Source: Acidobacteria bacterium Mor1 (GTDB lineage Bacteria > Acidobacteriota > Polarisedimenticolia > Polarisedimenticolales > Polarisedimenticolaceae). From it: 64,000 nucleotides of DNA. This document shows positions 18,280 through 26,420 of this stretch, piece after piece (positions within the stretch are counted from its first letter, which is position 1; every line of letters begins with the position of its first letter). The position numbers were made by a program, and so were the translations under genes. The stretch is from positions 1,703,528 through 1,767,527 of the forward strand of contig CP011806.1 of the NCBI GenBank assembly GCA_001664505.1. The letters are read 5' to 3'. The notes below the pieces were generated by a model, which saw nothing but the letters and a program-made list of their open reading frames with translations, ran no database searches and was not told where the DNA came from.

Positions 18280-19134
18280 CTACTTGGAGTAGTCGTAGAA
18301 GCCGCGGCCGGTCTTGCGGCCCAGCCAACCGGCCTCGACGTGCTTGCGCAGCAGCGGGCAGGGGCGGTACTTGGGATCGCCCAGCCCCTCGTGGAGCACC
18401 TCGAGAATCGCGAGGCACGTATCGAGGCCGATGAAGTCGGCCAGGGTCAGCGGCCCCATCGGATGGTTCATCCCGAGCTTCATGATGGTGTCGATGGCTT
18501 CCGGTTCGCCGACGCCCTCGTAGAGGCAGTAGATCGCCTCGTTGATCATCGGCATCAACACGCGGTTGCTGACGAACCCGGGGAAGTCCCGGCATTCCAC
18601 CGCGGTCTTGCCCAGCTTCTCGGCCAGCTCCAGCGTGGCCTTGGTGGTCTCTTCGGAGGTACCCAGCCCGCGGATCACCTCGACCAGCTTCATCACCGGC
18701 ACCGGGTTCATGAAGTGCATGCCGATGACCAGTTCCGGGCGCTCGGTGGCGGCTGCGATCTTGGTGATGGAGATCGACGAGGTGTTGGTCGCGAGGATCA
18801 CGCCGGCGCGGCAGACCGAATCGAGCTCGGCGAAGATCTTGGTCTTCACGTCGAGGTTCTCGACCACTGCCTCGACGACGAAGTCGCAGCCGGCCAGCTC
18901 CTTCAGACTGGTCGCACCGCTCACGCGGCCCATCACGGCGGCCTTTTCCTCGGCGGTCATGCGTCCCTTGTCGACGCCCCGCTGCAGGTTCTTGTCGATG
19001 GTGGCCAGGCCCTTGTCGACGAAGGCCTGCTGGATGTCGCACATCACGACGTCCAGCCCGGCAGCCGCCGTGACGTGGGCGATGCCGTTACCCATCTGGC
19101 CGGCGCCGATCACTCCGATCTTCTGAATGCTCAC
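18280..19134 (-). CDS. 3-hydroxybutyryl-CoA dehydrogenase
   Basis: The 284-residue NAD(P)-dependent enzyme has a Rossmann motif ([16 protein letters not shown]) and the 3HCDH signature region ([35 protein letters not shown]). It interconverts acetoacetyl-CoA and 3-hydroxybutyryl-CoA in butyrate, polyhydroxybutyrate or fatty-acid pathways. GTG at 19134 lies two bases after the thiolase stop with GGAG six bases upstream; a longer reading frame would run into the thiolase gene. The two genes encode consecutive steps. Confidence 0.94.
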   Translation of the reverse strand: MSIQKIGVIGAGQMGNGIAHVTAAAGLDVVMCDIQQAFVDKGLATIDKNLQRGVDKGRMTAEEKAAVMGRVSGATSLKELAGCDFVVEAVVENLDVKTKIFAELDSVCRAGVILATNTSSISITKIAAATERPELVIGMHFMNPVPVMKLVEVIRGLGTSEETTKATLELAEKLGKTAVECRDFPGFVSNRVLMPMINEAIYCLYEGVGEPEAIDTIMKLGMNHPMGPLTLADFIGLDTCLAILEVLHEGLGDPKYRPCPLLRKHVEAGWLGRKTGRGFYDYSK

Positions 19135-19136
19135 AC

Positions 19137-20321
19137 TCAACTCCGCTGGACGGCCATGGCAACCGCGTTGCCGCCGCCGAGGCACAGGGCCACGATGCCC
19201 TTCTTGGCACCGCGGTCTTCCATCGCATGAATCAGGGTCGTGAGGCAGCGGGCGCCGGAGGCGCCGATCGGGTGACCGAGGGCCACCGCACCGCCGTGGA
19301 CGTTGTGCTTGGAGGCGTCGACGCCGAGCACCTTGCCGAGGGCGACCTGCTGCACCGAGAAGGCCTCGTTGAACTCGTAGAGGTCGACCTCGTCGGCCCC
19401 CCAGCCGGTCTTCTCCCAGACCATCCGCACGGCGGTCTCGGGCGCCATCATCACCAGCTCCGGCGCCAGGCCGCTGGAGGCGTAGGCCACGATCTCGGCC
19501 ATCGGTTCGAGACCGAGGGCTTCGGCCTTGGCCGCCGAGCAGACCACCGTGGCGGAGGCGCCGTCGTTGACCCCCGGGGCGTTGCCCGCGGTCACCGTGC
19601 CGCCGTCCCGCTTGAACGCCGGGCGGAGCTTGCCCAACGCTTCGAGGGAGGTCTCACGCCGGGGGGACTCGTCGGTGTCGAAGACGATCGGATCTTTCTT
19701 CCGCTGGGGCACCTCGACGGCGACGATTTCCTTCTTGAACTTGCCCGCATCGATGGCGGCTACGGCGCGTTGGTGGCTCTGCAACGCCCAGGCATCCTGC
19801 TGCTCGCGGGTCACCTCGTAGCGTTCGGCAACCACCTCGCCGGTCATGCCCATGTGGTAGTCGTTGTAGCAATCCCACAGGCCGTCGTGGATCATCGAAT
19901 CGACGATCTTCTGGTGGCCCATGCGGTAGCCGTTACGCGAGCCGAGCAGCATGTGCGGGGCGTTGGACATCGATTCCATGCCTCCGGCGACGATCAGCTC
20001 GGCGTCGCCGGCCTTGATCGCCTGGGCGGCGAACATGACCGTCTTGAGGCCGCTGCCGCAGACCTTGTTGACCGTGGCGGCGGGGATCGTCTCGGGCAAG
20101 CCGGCGCCCATGGCCGCCTGGCGCGCCGGGGCCTGGCCCAGACCGGCTCCGACGACGTTGCCCATCAGGACCTCGTCGATCTCGCCGTGGTCGATGCCCG
20201 CCCGCTGGACCGCCTCACGGATCACGATCGAGCCCAGCCGGGTAGCCGGAATGGACGAGAGGGTTCCCTGGAACTTGCCGATCGGCGTTCTGACGGCACT
20301 GACGATCACGGGATTCCGCAT
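19137..20321 (-). CDS. Acetyl-CoA acetyltransferase (thiolase)
   Basis: The 394-residue thiolase shows all three active-site motifs: [10 protein letters not shown] (acyl-carrying Cys), [17 protein letters not shown] (His) and [10 protein letters not shown] (second Cys). It condenses or cleaves acetoacetyl-CoA. ATG at 20321 has GGAGG upstream; the upstream in-frame ATG is not needed for the fold. It heads a four-gene operon with the dehydrogenase, Nudix and RluA genes. Confidence 0.95.
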   Translation of the reverse strand: MRNPVIVSAVRTPIGKFQGTLSSIPATRLGSIVIREAVQRAGIDHGEIDEVLMGNVVGAGLGQAPARQAAMGAGLPETIPAATVNKVCGSGLKTVMFAAQAIKAGDAELIVAGGMESMSNAPHMLLGSRNGYRMGHQKIVDSMIHDGLWDCYNDYHMGMTGEVVAERYEVTREQQDAWALQSHQRAVAAIDAGKFKKEIVAVEVPQRKKDPIVFDTDESPRRETSLEALGKLRPAFKRDGGTVTAGNAPGVNDGASATVVCSAAKAEALGLEPMAEIVAYASSGLAPELVMMAPETAVRMVWEKTGWGADEVDLYEFNEAFSVQQVALGKVLGVDASKHNVHGGAVALGHPIGASGARCLTTLIHAMEDRGAKKGIVALCLGGGNAVAMAVQRS

Positions 20322-20427
20322 GAAGGGCCTCCGGGTGGGGTTCACGCCGCAGCCCATGGAGGGGATCGGCGCGTCGGTCGCGTTAGAAGCTTCAGATAGC
20401 AGGTAGAACGGGGATTCTAGCCCAGAC

Positions 20428-20772
20428 TCAACCGGGCGGCCATGCCAGGCCCCGCCCCCCGAGCAGGTGCACGTGGAGGTGGTGGACGGTCTGGCCGCCG
20501 TCCTCGCCGCAGTTGTTGACCAGCCGGTAGCCGCCCTCGGCGATTCCCAGCTTTGCCGCCACTTTCCGGGCCGCCAACAGCAGTTTCCCCAACAGCGCGC
20601 CGTCGGCCTCGGAGGCGTCGTTCATCGAGGCGATGTGCTTGCGTGGGATCAACAGCACGTGGACCGGCGCCTGGGGGCTGATGTCGTGGAAGCCGTAGAC
20701 CTCCTCGTCAGCGTAGGCCTCCTCGGAGGGGATCTCCCCCGCCGCGATCTTGCAGAACAGACAGCCGCTCAC
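20428..20772 (-). CDS. HIT-family nucleotide hydrolase (HinT-like)
   Basis: The 114-residue protein has the zinc/Cys-type start [14 protein letters not shown] and the histidine triad [10 protein letters not shown] near the C-terminus. HinT enzymes hydrolyse adenosine phosphoramidates and aminoacyl-adenylates. The GTG start overlaps the murA stop as GTGA, so it is translated with murA. Confidence 0.94.
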   Translation of the reverse strand: MSGCLFCKIAAGEIPSEEAYADEEVYGFHDISPQAPVHVLLIPRKHIASMNDASEADGALLGKLLLAARKVAAKLGIAEGGYRLVNNCGEDGGQTVHHLHVHLLGGRGLAWPPG

Positions 20773-22028
20773 GAGCGGATCCTCTCGATCGACGCCCCCA
20801 GCGCCCCGAGCTTGTGCTCGATCGGCTCGTACCCCCGGTCGAGGTGGTAGACCCGGTCGATCACCGTGACCCCGTCGGCCACCAGCCCCGCCAGCACCAG
20901 GCTGGCCGAGGCGCGCAGGTCGGTGGCCATCACCTGGGCACCGGTCAGCTTGGTCGGGCCGACCACCACGGCGGTGTGGCCGTCGATGCGGATGTCCGCG
21001 CCCATGCGCAGCAGTTCACCCACATGCATGAAGCGGCGCTCGAACACCGTCTCGGCGATGACCGAAGTGCCGTGGGCCTGGGTCATCATCGCCATGTACT
21101 GGGCCTGCATGTCGGTGGGGTAGCCGGGATGGGGTGACGTCCGCAGATCCCGGGCCTCGATGCGATCAGGGGCGGTGACGGTGATCGTCCGCTCCGAAAC
21201 TTCGATATCGACCCCGGCTCCGCTGAGCTGTTCGAGCACCGGCCGCATGTGGAACGGATCGCAATCGACCAGTTCGAGCCGGTCCCCGGCCATGGCGCCG
21301 GCGATCAGGTAGGTCCCCGCCTCGATGCGGTCGGAGATGACCCGGTGTTTCGCGCCGTGGAGGAACGGCCGACCCTCGACAAGGATCTCGTCGGTGCCGG
21401 CGCCGTGAACCGACGCGCCCATGGCGTTGAGCAATTCGGCCAGGTCGACGATCTCCGGCTCCTCGGCGCAGTTGATCAGGGTGGTCGTGCCCTCGGCCAG
21501 GCAGGCCGCCATCATCAGGTTCTCGGTGGCGGTCACCGACTTGGTCGGGAAGCTCAGCCGCGCCCCGTGGAGCTTGCCCTCGACCCGGGCCTCGACGTAG
21601 CCGTGCTCGAGGGTCACGTCGGCGCCCATGCGCTGCAGCCCCTCGATGTGGAAGTTGATCGGGCGCTCGCCGATGGCACAGCCGCCGGGCAGCGAAACCC
21701 GGGCCCGGCCGTAGCGGGCCAGCAACGGCCCGAGCACCAGTACCGAAGCCCGCATGGTCTTGACCAGATCGTAGGGCGCCTCGTGGGAGGCGTAGCGATC
21801 GGCGGTGATGATCGAGGAGCCGCTCTCGGTCTCGGTGACCGACGCGGCCAGTTGCTCCAGCACCCGCAGCATGGTGCGAACGTCCCGAACCTTGGGGAGC
21901 TTCGAGAGCTCGACCGGCTGGTCGGTCAGCAGGCAGGCGGCAAGGGCGGGAAGGGCGGCGTTCTTGGCACCGGCGATCTCGACACGGCCATTCAGCCGGG
22001 CGCCTCCGGTGATCTTCAGCTTGTCCAT
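20769..22028 (-). CDS. murA: UDP-N-acetylglucosamine 1-carboxyvinyltransferase MurA
   Basis: The 419-residue enzyme begins LKITGGARLNGRVEIAGAKN and carries the catalytic Cys loop PGGCAIGERPINFHI, the site attacked by fosfomycin. It makes the first committed precursor of peptidoglycan by adding enolpyruvate from PEP. ATG at 22028 is chosen from homologous starts; an in-frame ATG six codons earlier has no better ribosome site. It is divergent from serS, with only 63 bases between them. Confidence 0.97.
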   Translation of the reverse strand: MDKLKITGGARLNGRVEIAGAKNAALPALAACLLTDQPVELSKLPKVRDVRTMLRVLEQLAASVTETESGSSIITADRYASHEAPYDLVKTMRASVLVLGPLLARYGRARVSLPGGCAIGERPINFHIEGLQRMGADVTLEHGYVEARVEGKLHGARLSFPTKSVTATENLMMAACLAEGTTTLINCAEEPEIVDLAELLNAMGASVHGAGTDEILVEGRPFLHGAKHRVISDRIEAGTYLIAGAMAGDRLELVDCDPFHMRPVLEQLSGAGVDIEVSERTITVTAPDRIEARDLRTSPHPGYPTDMQAQYMAMMTQAHGTSVIAETVFERRFMHVGELLRMGADIRIDGHTAVVVGPTKLTGAQVMATDLRASASLVLAGLVADGVTVIDRVYHLDRGYEPIEHKLGALGASIERIRS

Positions 22029-22059
22029 GAAGCCCCATGATAGCACCGGAAGCGCGCGC

Positions 22060-22065
22060 TATAAT
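22060..22065 (+). promoter_or_regulatory. Consensus -10 box (TATAAT) for serS
   Basis: TATAAT stands out in a GC-rich stretch 26 bases before the serS start. No good -35 was found at the usual distance. Confidence 0.45.
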
Positions 22066-22091
22066 GCGCCGTTTCCGACCAGGAGACCGCC

Positions 22092-23363
22092 ATGCTCGAC
22101 CCGACTTTCGTCCGGGAGAACCCTGAAGCCGTCGAAACCGCGCTGCGCAACCGCGGGATGGACGCCTCTCTCGAACCGGTGCAGGCCCACGACCGGCGCC
22201 GGCGGGAACTGCTCGTCGAGGTCGAGGACCTGCGGCGGCAGCGCAAGGAAGCGTCGAAGTCGATCGGAGAGCGGATCAAGGCGGGCGAGGACCCGGCCAA
22301 GGCCAAGGACGAGGTGCGCCAGATCGGTGACCGGATCACCACCCTCGAACAGGAGCTGAACGACGTCGAGCAACAGCTCACCGACCAGCTCTCCACCTTT
22401 CCCAACCTGCCCGACGAGAGCGTGCCGGTGGGCAAGAGCGAGGAGGACAACCCGGTCACCCGCACCTGGGGCGAGCCGCGGTCTTTCGACTTCGAGCCCA
22501 AGGCGCACTGGGACCTGGGACCCGAGCTGGGCATCATCGATTTCGAGCGGGCGACCAAACTGACCGGCGCCCGCTTCGCGGTGATGATGGGGGCGGGCGC
22601 GCGGCTCGAACGGGCGCTGATTCAGTTCATGCTCGACATGCACACCGGAGAGCACGGCTACACCGAGGTGTTGCCCCCGTTCATGGTCAACGGCAATTCC
22701 CTCTACGGCACGGGACAGCTACCGAAGTTCGAGGAGGACCTGTTCAAGGTCCACCCCCACGACTTCTACCTGATCCCCACCGCCGAGGTGCCGCTGACCA
22801 ACCTCCACAGCGACGAGATCCTCGACGTGGAGCAACTGCCGATTTCCTACACCGCCTACACCCCCTGCTTCCGCAGCGAGGCCGGGTCCTACGGCAAGGA
22901 TGTGCGGGGGCTGATCCGCCAGCACCAGTTCGACAAGGTGGAGCTGGTTCACTTCACGACGCCGGAACAGTCCTACGAACAACTGGAGAAGCTGACCTCC
23001 CACGCCGAGGAGGTGCTGAAGCGTCTGGAACTCCCGTACCGGGTGGTGACGCTCTGTACCGGCGACATGGGCTTCGGCGCCGCCAAGACCTACGACATCG
23101 AGGTCTGGCTGCCGGGGCAGCAGGCCTACCGCGAGATCTCCTCCTGCTCCAACTGCACCGACTTCCAGGCCAGGCGGGCCAAGATCCGCTACCGCGCCGA
23201 AAAGGGCGCGAAGCCGCGGCTGGCCCACACCCTGAACGGCTCCGGGCTTGCGGTGGGTAGAACGCTTCTGGCGATTCTGGAGAACTTCCAGCAGGCCGAC
23301 GGCAGCGTGGTGATTCCCGAGGCGCTGCGGCCGTACATGGGTGGGATGGAACGGATCGGCTGA
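22092..23363 (+). CDS. serS: Seryl-tRNA synthetase
   Basis: The 423-residue class II synthetase has the N-terminal coiled-coil arm that grips the long variable arm of tRNA-Ser (about residues 30-105), motif 2 ([20 protein letters not shown]) and motif 3 ([17 protein letters not shown]). It charges serine onto the two tRNA-Ser species encoded in this window. The ATG has AGGAG upstream. Confidence 0.98.
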   Translation: MLDPTFVRENPEAVETALRNRGMDASLEPVQAHDRRRRELLVEVEDLRRQRKEASKSIGERIKAGEDPAKAKDEVRQIGDRITTLEQELNDVEQQLTDQLSTFPNLPDESVPVGKSEEDNPVTRTWGEPRSFDFEPKAHWDLGPELGIIDFERATKLTGARFAVMMGAGARLERALIQFMLDMHTGEHGYTEVLPPFMVNGNSLYGTGQLPKFEEDLFKVHPHDFYLIPTAEVPLTNLHSDEILDVEQLPISYTAYTPCFRSEAGSYGKDVRGLIRQHQFDKVELVHFTTPEQSYEQLEKLTSHAEEVLKRLELPYRVVTLCTGDMGFGAAKTYDIEVWLPGQQAYREISSCSNCTDFQARRAKIRYRAEKGAKPRLAHTLNGSGLAVGRTLLAILENFQQADGSVVIPEALRPYMGGMERIG

Positions 23364-23528
23364 AGCCGAGCGAGTCTCCGGCAGTCCTGCGCGAACCCGC
23401 GGTCCGCAACCTCTGGCCGGGTGGCGATGGTTTGCCCATCGGCTTCGACGTATGATCCAGGTATCGCGCCGGGTTCCCCGCGCGGCCGGGGGCCTCGGCG
23501 CCACCAGCGCCATGAGGGGGGGCTTCTG

Positions 23529-26075
23529 ATGAGATACTTCGTCTCGACCGTCTGCGCCTTGGCCCTGAGCGTGGTTCTCTCCGGAGACCTGAGCGCCCAG
23601 GTGACCCGCCAGTGGACCCACGTTGAATCGAGCCGGTTCGGCCCGGCGGCCATCGACGGCAGCGGTGCGACGATCTACGTCTCCGACTCGGCCGACGCGT
23701 TCGGGACAAACCCGGAACGGGCCTGGCAGCTCGTATCGTGGGACGGCTCGACCGGCGCAGGCTCCCAGTTGAGCAGCTTCGGCGACGGCGTCTCACCCTT
23801 TGGCCGGGTCTCGGTCAGCGATGACGGGCAAAAGCTGGCATTCCTCTCGGCGTCGGACCTGACCGGGCAGAACCGGGACCAGAGCGTCGAGGTGTTCCTG
23901 ATGAACTCCGACGGCACCGGAATCGTTCAAGTCACCGACAACCCGGCGGGCTCGGATCCGATCGACGACGCCATCCTCTCCGGGTCCGGCAATCGGGTGC
24001 TGTTCCGTTCGGCGATCGACCCCCTCGGCACCAACCCGGGGCGGGGCCGCCAGATGTTCATCATCGACGTCGACGGCACCAACCTACAGCAACTCACCTC
24101 GGCGCCCTCCCTGTTCCTCGGCGGCGGCATGTCGATCAGCGACGACGGCTCCCGCATCGTGTTCCACGACACCAACGATCTGACCGGCCAGAACGCCGAC
24201 CGGAGTTTCGAGATCTTCACGGTGCTGGCCGACGGGACCGGCCTCCGGCAGTTGACCACCGACGGCGGCACCGAAGGCCACCTTAGCGGTAACGGCTCCC
24301 GAATCGCCTTCGCCAGCGAGTTCGACTACACCGGTGGCAACCCTGACGAATCGAACCAGGTGTTCCTCGTCGACTGGGACGGAAGCAACCTGACCCAGGC
24401 GACGCTGCAGGACTCCTGGGCCGAACTACCCCGGCTGACCGACGACGGATCGGTCCTGTTCTACCTGGATACGCTGGTCGACCCCGTCGAGAACCCCGAC
24501 GGATTCCGTGAAGTCTGGCGGGTCAACGCCGACGGCAGTGCGCGTAGCACTCTGACCGACCACTCCACCTTCTACGGCATCGACGATCTGGCCGTTGCCG
24601 GAGACGGGAGCCGCGTGGTCTACCGTCAGTTCGGAGCCGATATCTCCTTCGGCAACAACCCCGACGGTGGGTTCGAACTGGTGATCCGCGACGGAAACGG
24701 CGCGAACCCGCGACAGCTGACCGACAACCCGATCCACCCGCTGTCGATATTCCCGCCCACCCTTTCCAGCGACGGCAGCCGCCTGAGCTACGTTCAGACC
24801 TACGACGTCGTCCGCGTCGACGAAGGCCAGGCCCCGGTGACGCTGGTGACCCTGACCGACGCCCTCGCCGACCGTTCCTCGATGACCGGCGACGGCCAGA
24901 CGATCGTGTTCGAGACCCAATCCAACATCCTGGGAACCAACCCGGAACAGGACCACATCCTGCTCGCGGTGGACGCCGACGGCTCCAACCTGCGCCAGGT
25001 GCTTCCGGAGCCGCTGTCCTCGGGCGGGGTGTGCGGAGATCAGACGCCTGCGGTGGCGCGCGACGGCAGCTGGATGGTGTTTCAGTCCTGCCACGTCTAC
25101 ACCGGGGATTTCCGGGAGTTCGGCGCCGAGCTCTACGTCGCGCGCCTCGACGGCAGCGGTATCCAGGTGATCACCGATGACAACGACAGCCAGTTCAAGT
25201 TCCCACGTATTTCAGGAGACGGCTCCTGGGTCGTGTTCAGCAACGGGAGCGGGATGTATCGCGTCCGGAACGACAGCACCGGACTGCAGCTGATCGACGC
25301 CCTGGGGAGCAGTCCCGACATCGACGGCGACGGAAGCCATATCGTCTACAGTTCGCGGGCCGACCCGCTGGGCACCAACGCCGACGAGAACTTCGAGATC
25401 TTCCTGTTCCAGCCGCCGGGACTGATCACACAGCTCACCGACACCACCGTGGTCGCCAACTCGATCCCGACCATCAGCGAGGACGCCGCCTACGTCTACT
25501 GGAGTTCGGACGCTCCGTTCTTCGGGGCAACCAGCGGGACCGATCTCTACCGGCTCGAGTTGGCCGGCGGGACGATCGAGCGTGTCGGAGCGCTGCGCCG
25601 GGCGCCTTCGAGCTACAAGGCGGCCTTCCCCGGCGGGCTCTCGCTGACGTCCGACGGCCGTGCGGCAGCGTTCACCAGTGCCGGCAACTGGATCGACGAC
25701 AACGCGGACCATTCCACCGAGGTCTACGTCAGCGATTTCGGAGCCGTTGCCTCCATCAGCGTCGGGCAAGCCTCCCCCACCCTGGTCAGCTGGGACGCCG
25801 ATCCCCGCTGGCGGACCTACGACGTCATTCGTGGAGATGTCGCCGAGCTGCAGGCCGGGGCCGGAGACACGGTGGAACTGGGAGCCGTGACCTGTATCGA
25901 GGACGACTCGGCGGATCTCGACACGGTGGGCTCGGAAGACCCGGACGATCCGGTCCCCGGGCAGGTGTTCTTCTACCTGCGCCGTGGATCCCCGGGTCCC
26001 GCCGGACCCGTCGGCGACTACGGCCAGGGCAGCGGAAGTAAGGAGCGCCTCCCGCTCTCCGGAGATTGCCTCTGA
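23529..26075 (+). CDS. Exported PD40/TolB-like beta-propeller protein with shared C-terminal module
   Basis: The 848-residue protein has a signal peptide (STVCALALSVVLSGDLSAQV). About ten propeller-blade repeats follow, each with a variant of DLTGQNADRSFEIF followed by an ADGTGLRQLT-type strand, as in PD40/TolB-like repeats. This suggests two fused propellers (residues 30-730). The last 110 residues differ: a WDADPRWRTYDVIRGDV segment, an internal Cys, FFYL and a Cys next to the C-terminal residue. That end matches the two LVIVD proteins of this window. It is probably cell-surface or periplasmic; ligand unknown. I placed the start at 23529, where the signal peptide begins after a G-rich ribosome site. 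Confidence 0.8.
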   Translation: MRYFVSTVCALALSVVLSGDLSAQVTRQWTHVESSRFGPAAIDGSGATIYVSDSADAFGTNPERAWQLVSWDGSTGAGSQLSSFGDGVSPFGRVSVSDDGQKLAFLSASDLTGQNRDQSVEVFLMNSDGTGIVQVTDNPAGSDPIDDAILSGSGNRVLFRSAIDPLGTNPGRGRQMFIIDVDGTNLQQLTSAPSLFLGGGMSISDDGSRIVFHDTNDLTGQNADRSFEIFTVLADGTGLRQLTTDGGTEGHLSGNGSRIAFASEFDYTGGNPDESNQVFLVDWDGSNLTQATLQDSWAELPRLTDDGSVLFYLDTLVDPVENPDGFREVWRVNADGSARSTLTDHSTFYGIDDLAVAGDGSRVVYRQFGADISFGNNPDGGFELVIRDGNGANPRQLTDNPIHPLSIFPPTLSSDGSRLSYVQTYDVVRVDEGQAPVTLVTLTDALADRSSMTGDGQTIVFETQSNILGTNPEQDHILLAVDADGSNLRQVLPEPLSSGGVCGDQTPAVARDGSWMVFQSCHVYTGDFREFGAELYVARLDGSGIQVITDDNDSQFKFPRISGDGSWVVFSNGSGMYRVRNDSTGLQLIDALGSSPDIDGDGSHIVYSSRADPLGTNADENFEIFLFQPPGLITQLTDTTVVANSIPTISEDAAYVYWSSDAPFFGATSGTDLYRLELAGGTIERVGALRRAPSSYKAAFPGGLSLTSDGRAAAFTSAGNWIDDNADHSTEVYVSDFGAVASISVGQASPTLVSWDADPRWRTYDVIRGDVAELQAGAGDTVELGAVTCIEDDSADLDTVGSEDPDDPVPGQVFFYLRRGSPGPAGPVGDYGQGSGSKERLPLSGDCL

Positions 26076-26125
26076 CGACCTGCCCGCCGGGTCACCCTGC
26101 GCTAGACTACCGGCGCGTGCCCTGC

Positions 26126-26211
26126 GGAGGGGTGGGTGAGTGGTTGAAACCGCCGGTCTTGAAAACCGGAAAGCGCAAGCTTCGCGGGTTCGAATCCCGC
26201 CCCCTCCGCCA
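26126..26211 (+). tRNA. tRNA-Ser(TGA)
   Basis: This 86-base gene has a 7-bp acceptor stem (GGAGGGG with CCCCTCC), anticodon loop CTTGAAA giving TGA, a class II long variable arm and encoded CCA at 26209-26211. It reads UCA and related serine codons. Its last 20 bases are repeated in inverted form just downstream. Confidence 0.97.
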
Positions 26212-26250
26212 TGGCGCGCGGAGCGCGCCGTGGCGGAGGGGGCGCGATTC
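26192..26250. repeat. Inverted partial copy of the tRNA-Ser 3' end forming a 28-bp hairpin
   Basis: Bases 26192-26219 pair with 26223-26250 across a 3-base GGA loop. Of 28 positions, 26 are Watson-Crick, one is G-T and one is mismatched (26197 with 26245). The left arm begins in the T-arm of the tRNA and includes its acceptor 3' strand and CCA. No T run follows on the plus strand. Confidence 0.9.
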
Positions 26251-26420
26251 TCGGCGCCTCGCACTGTGTGCTCGGCGGCGAATCCCCTTTTGCCGGTTTC
26301 CGGAGCTACCGCACAGCCTCCCAGGTCCTCGCGCTGCGCGCTCGACGTCTGCGGCAGGAAACACCGTTGGGGCTCCTCATCTCTGACTCTCAATAATGCA
26401 ACAGCAAAGGCAGAGTTTTG

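Noticed and set aside
26066-26386. Open frames on both strands across tRNA-Ser(TGA)
   Set aside because: Their sequence is translated tRNA plus its inverted copy, a common false protein.
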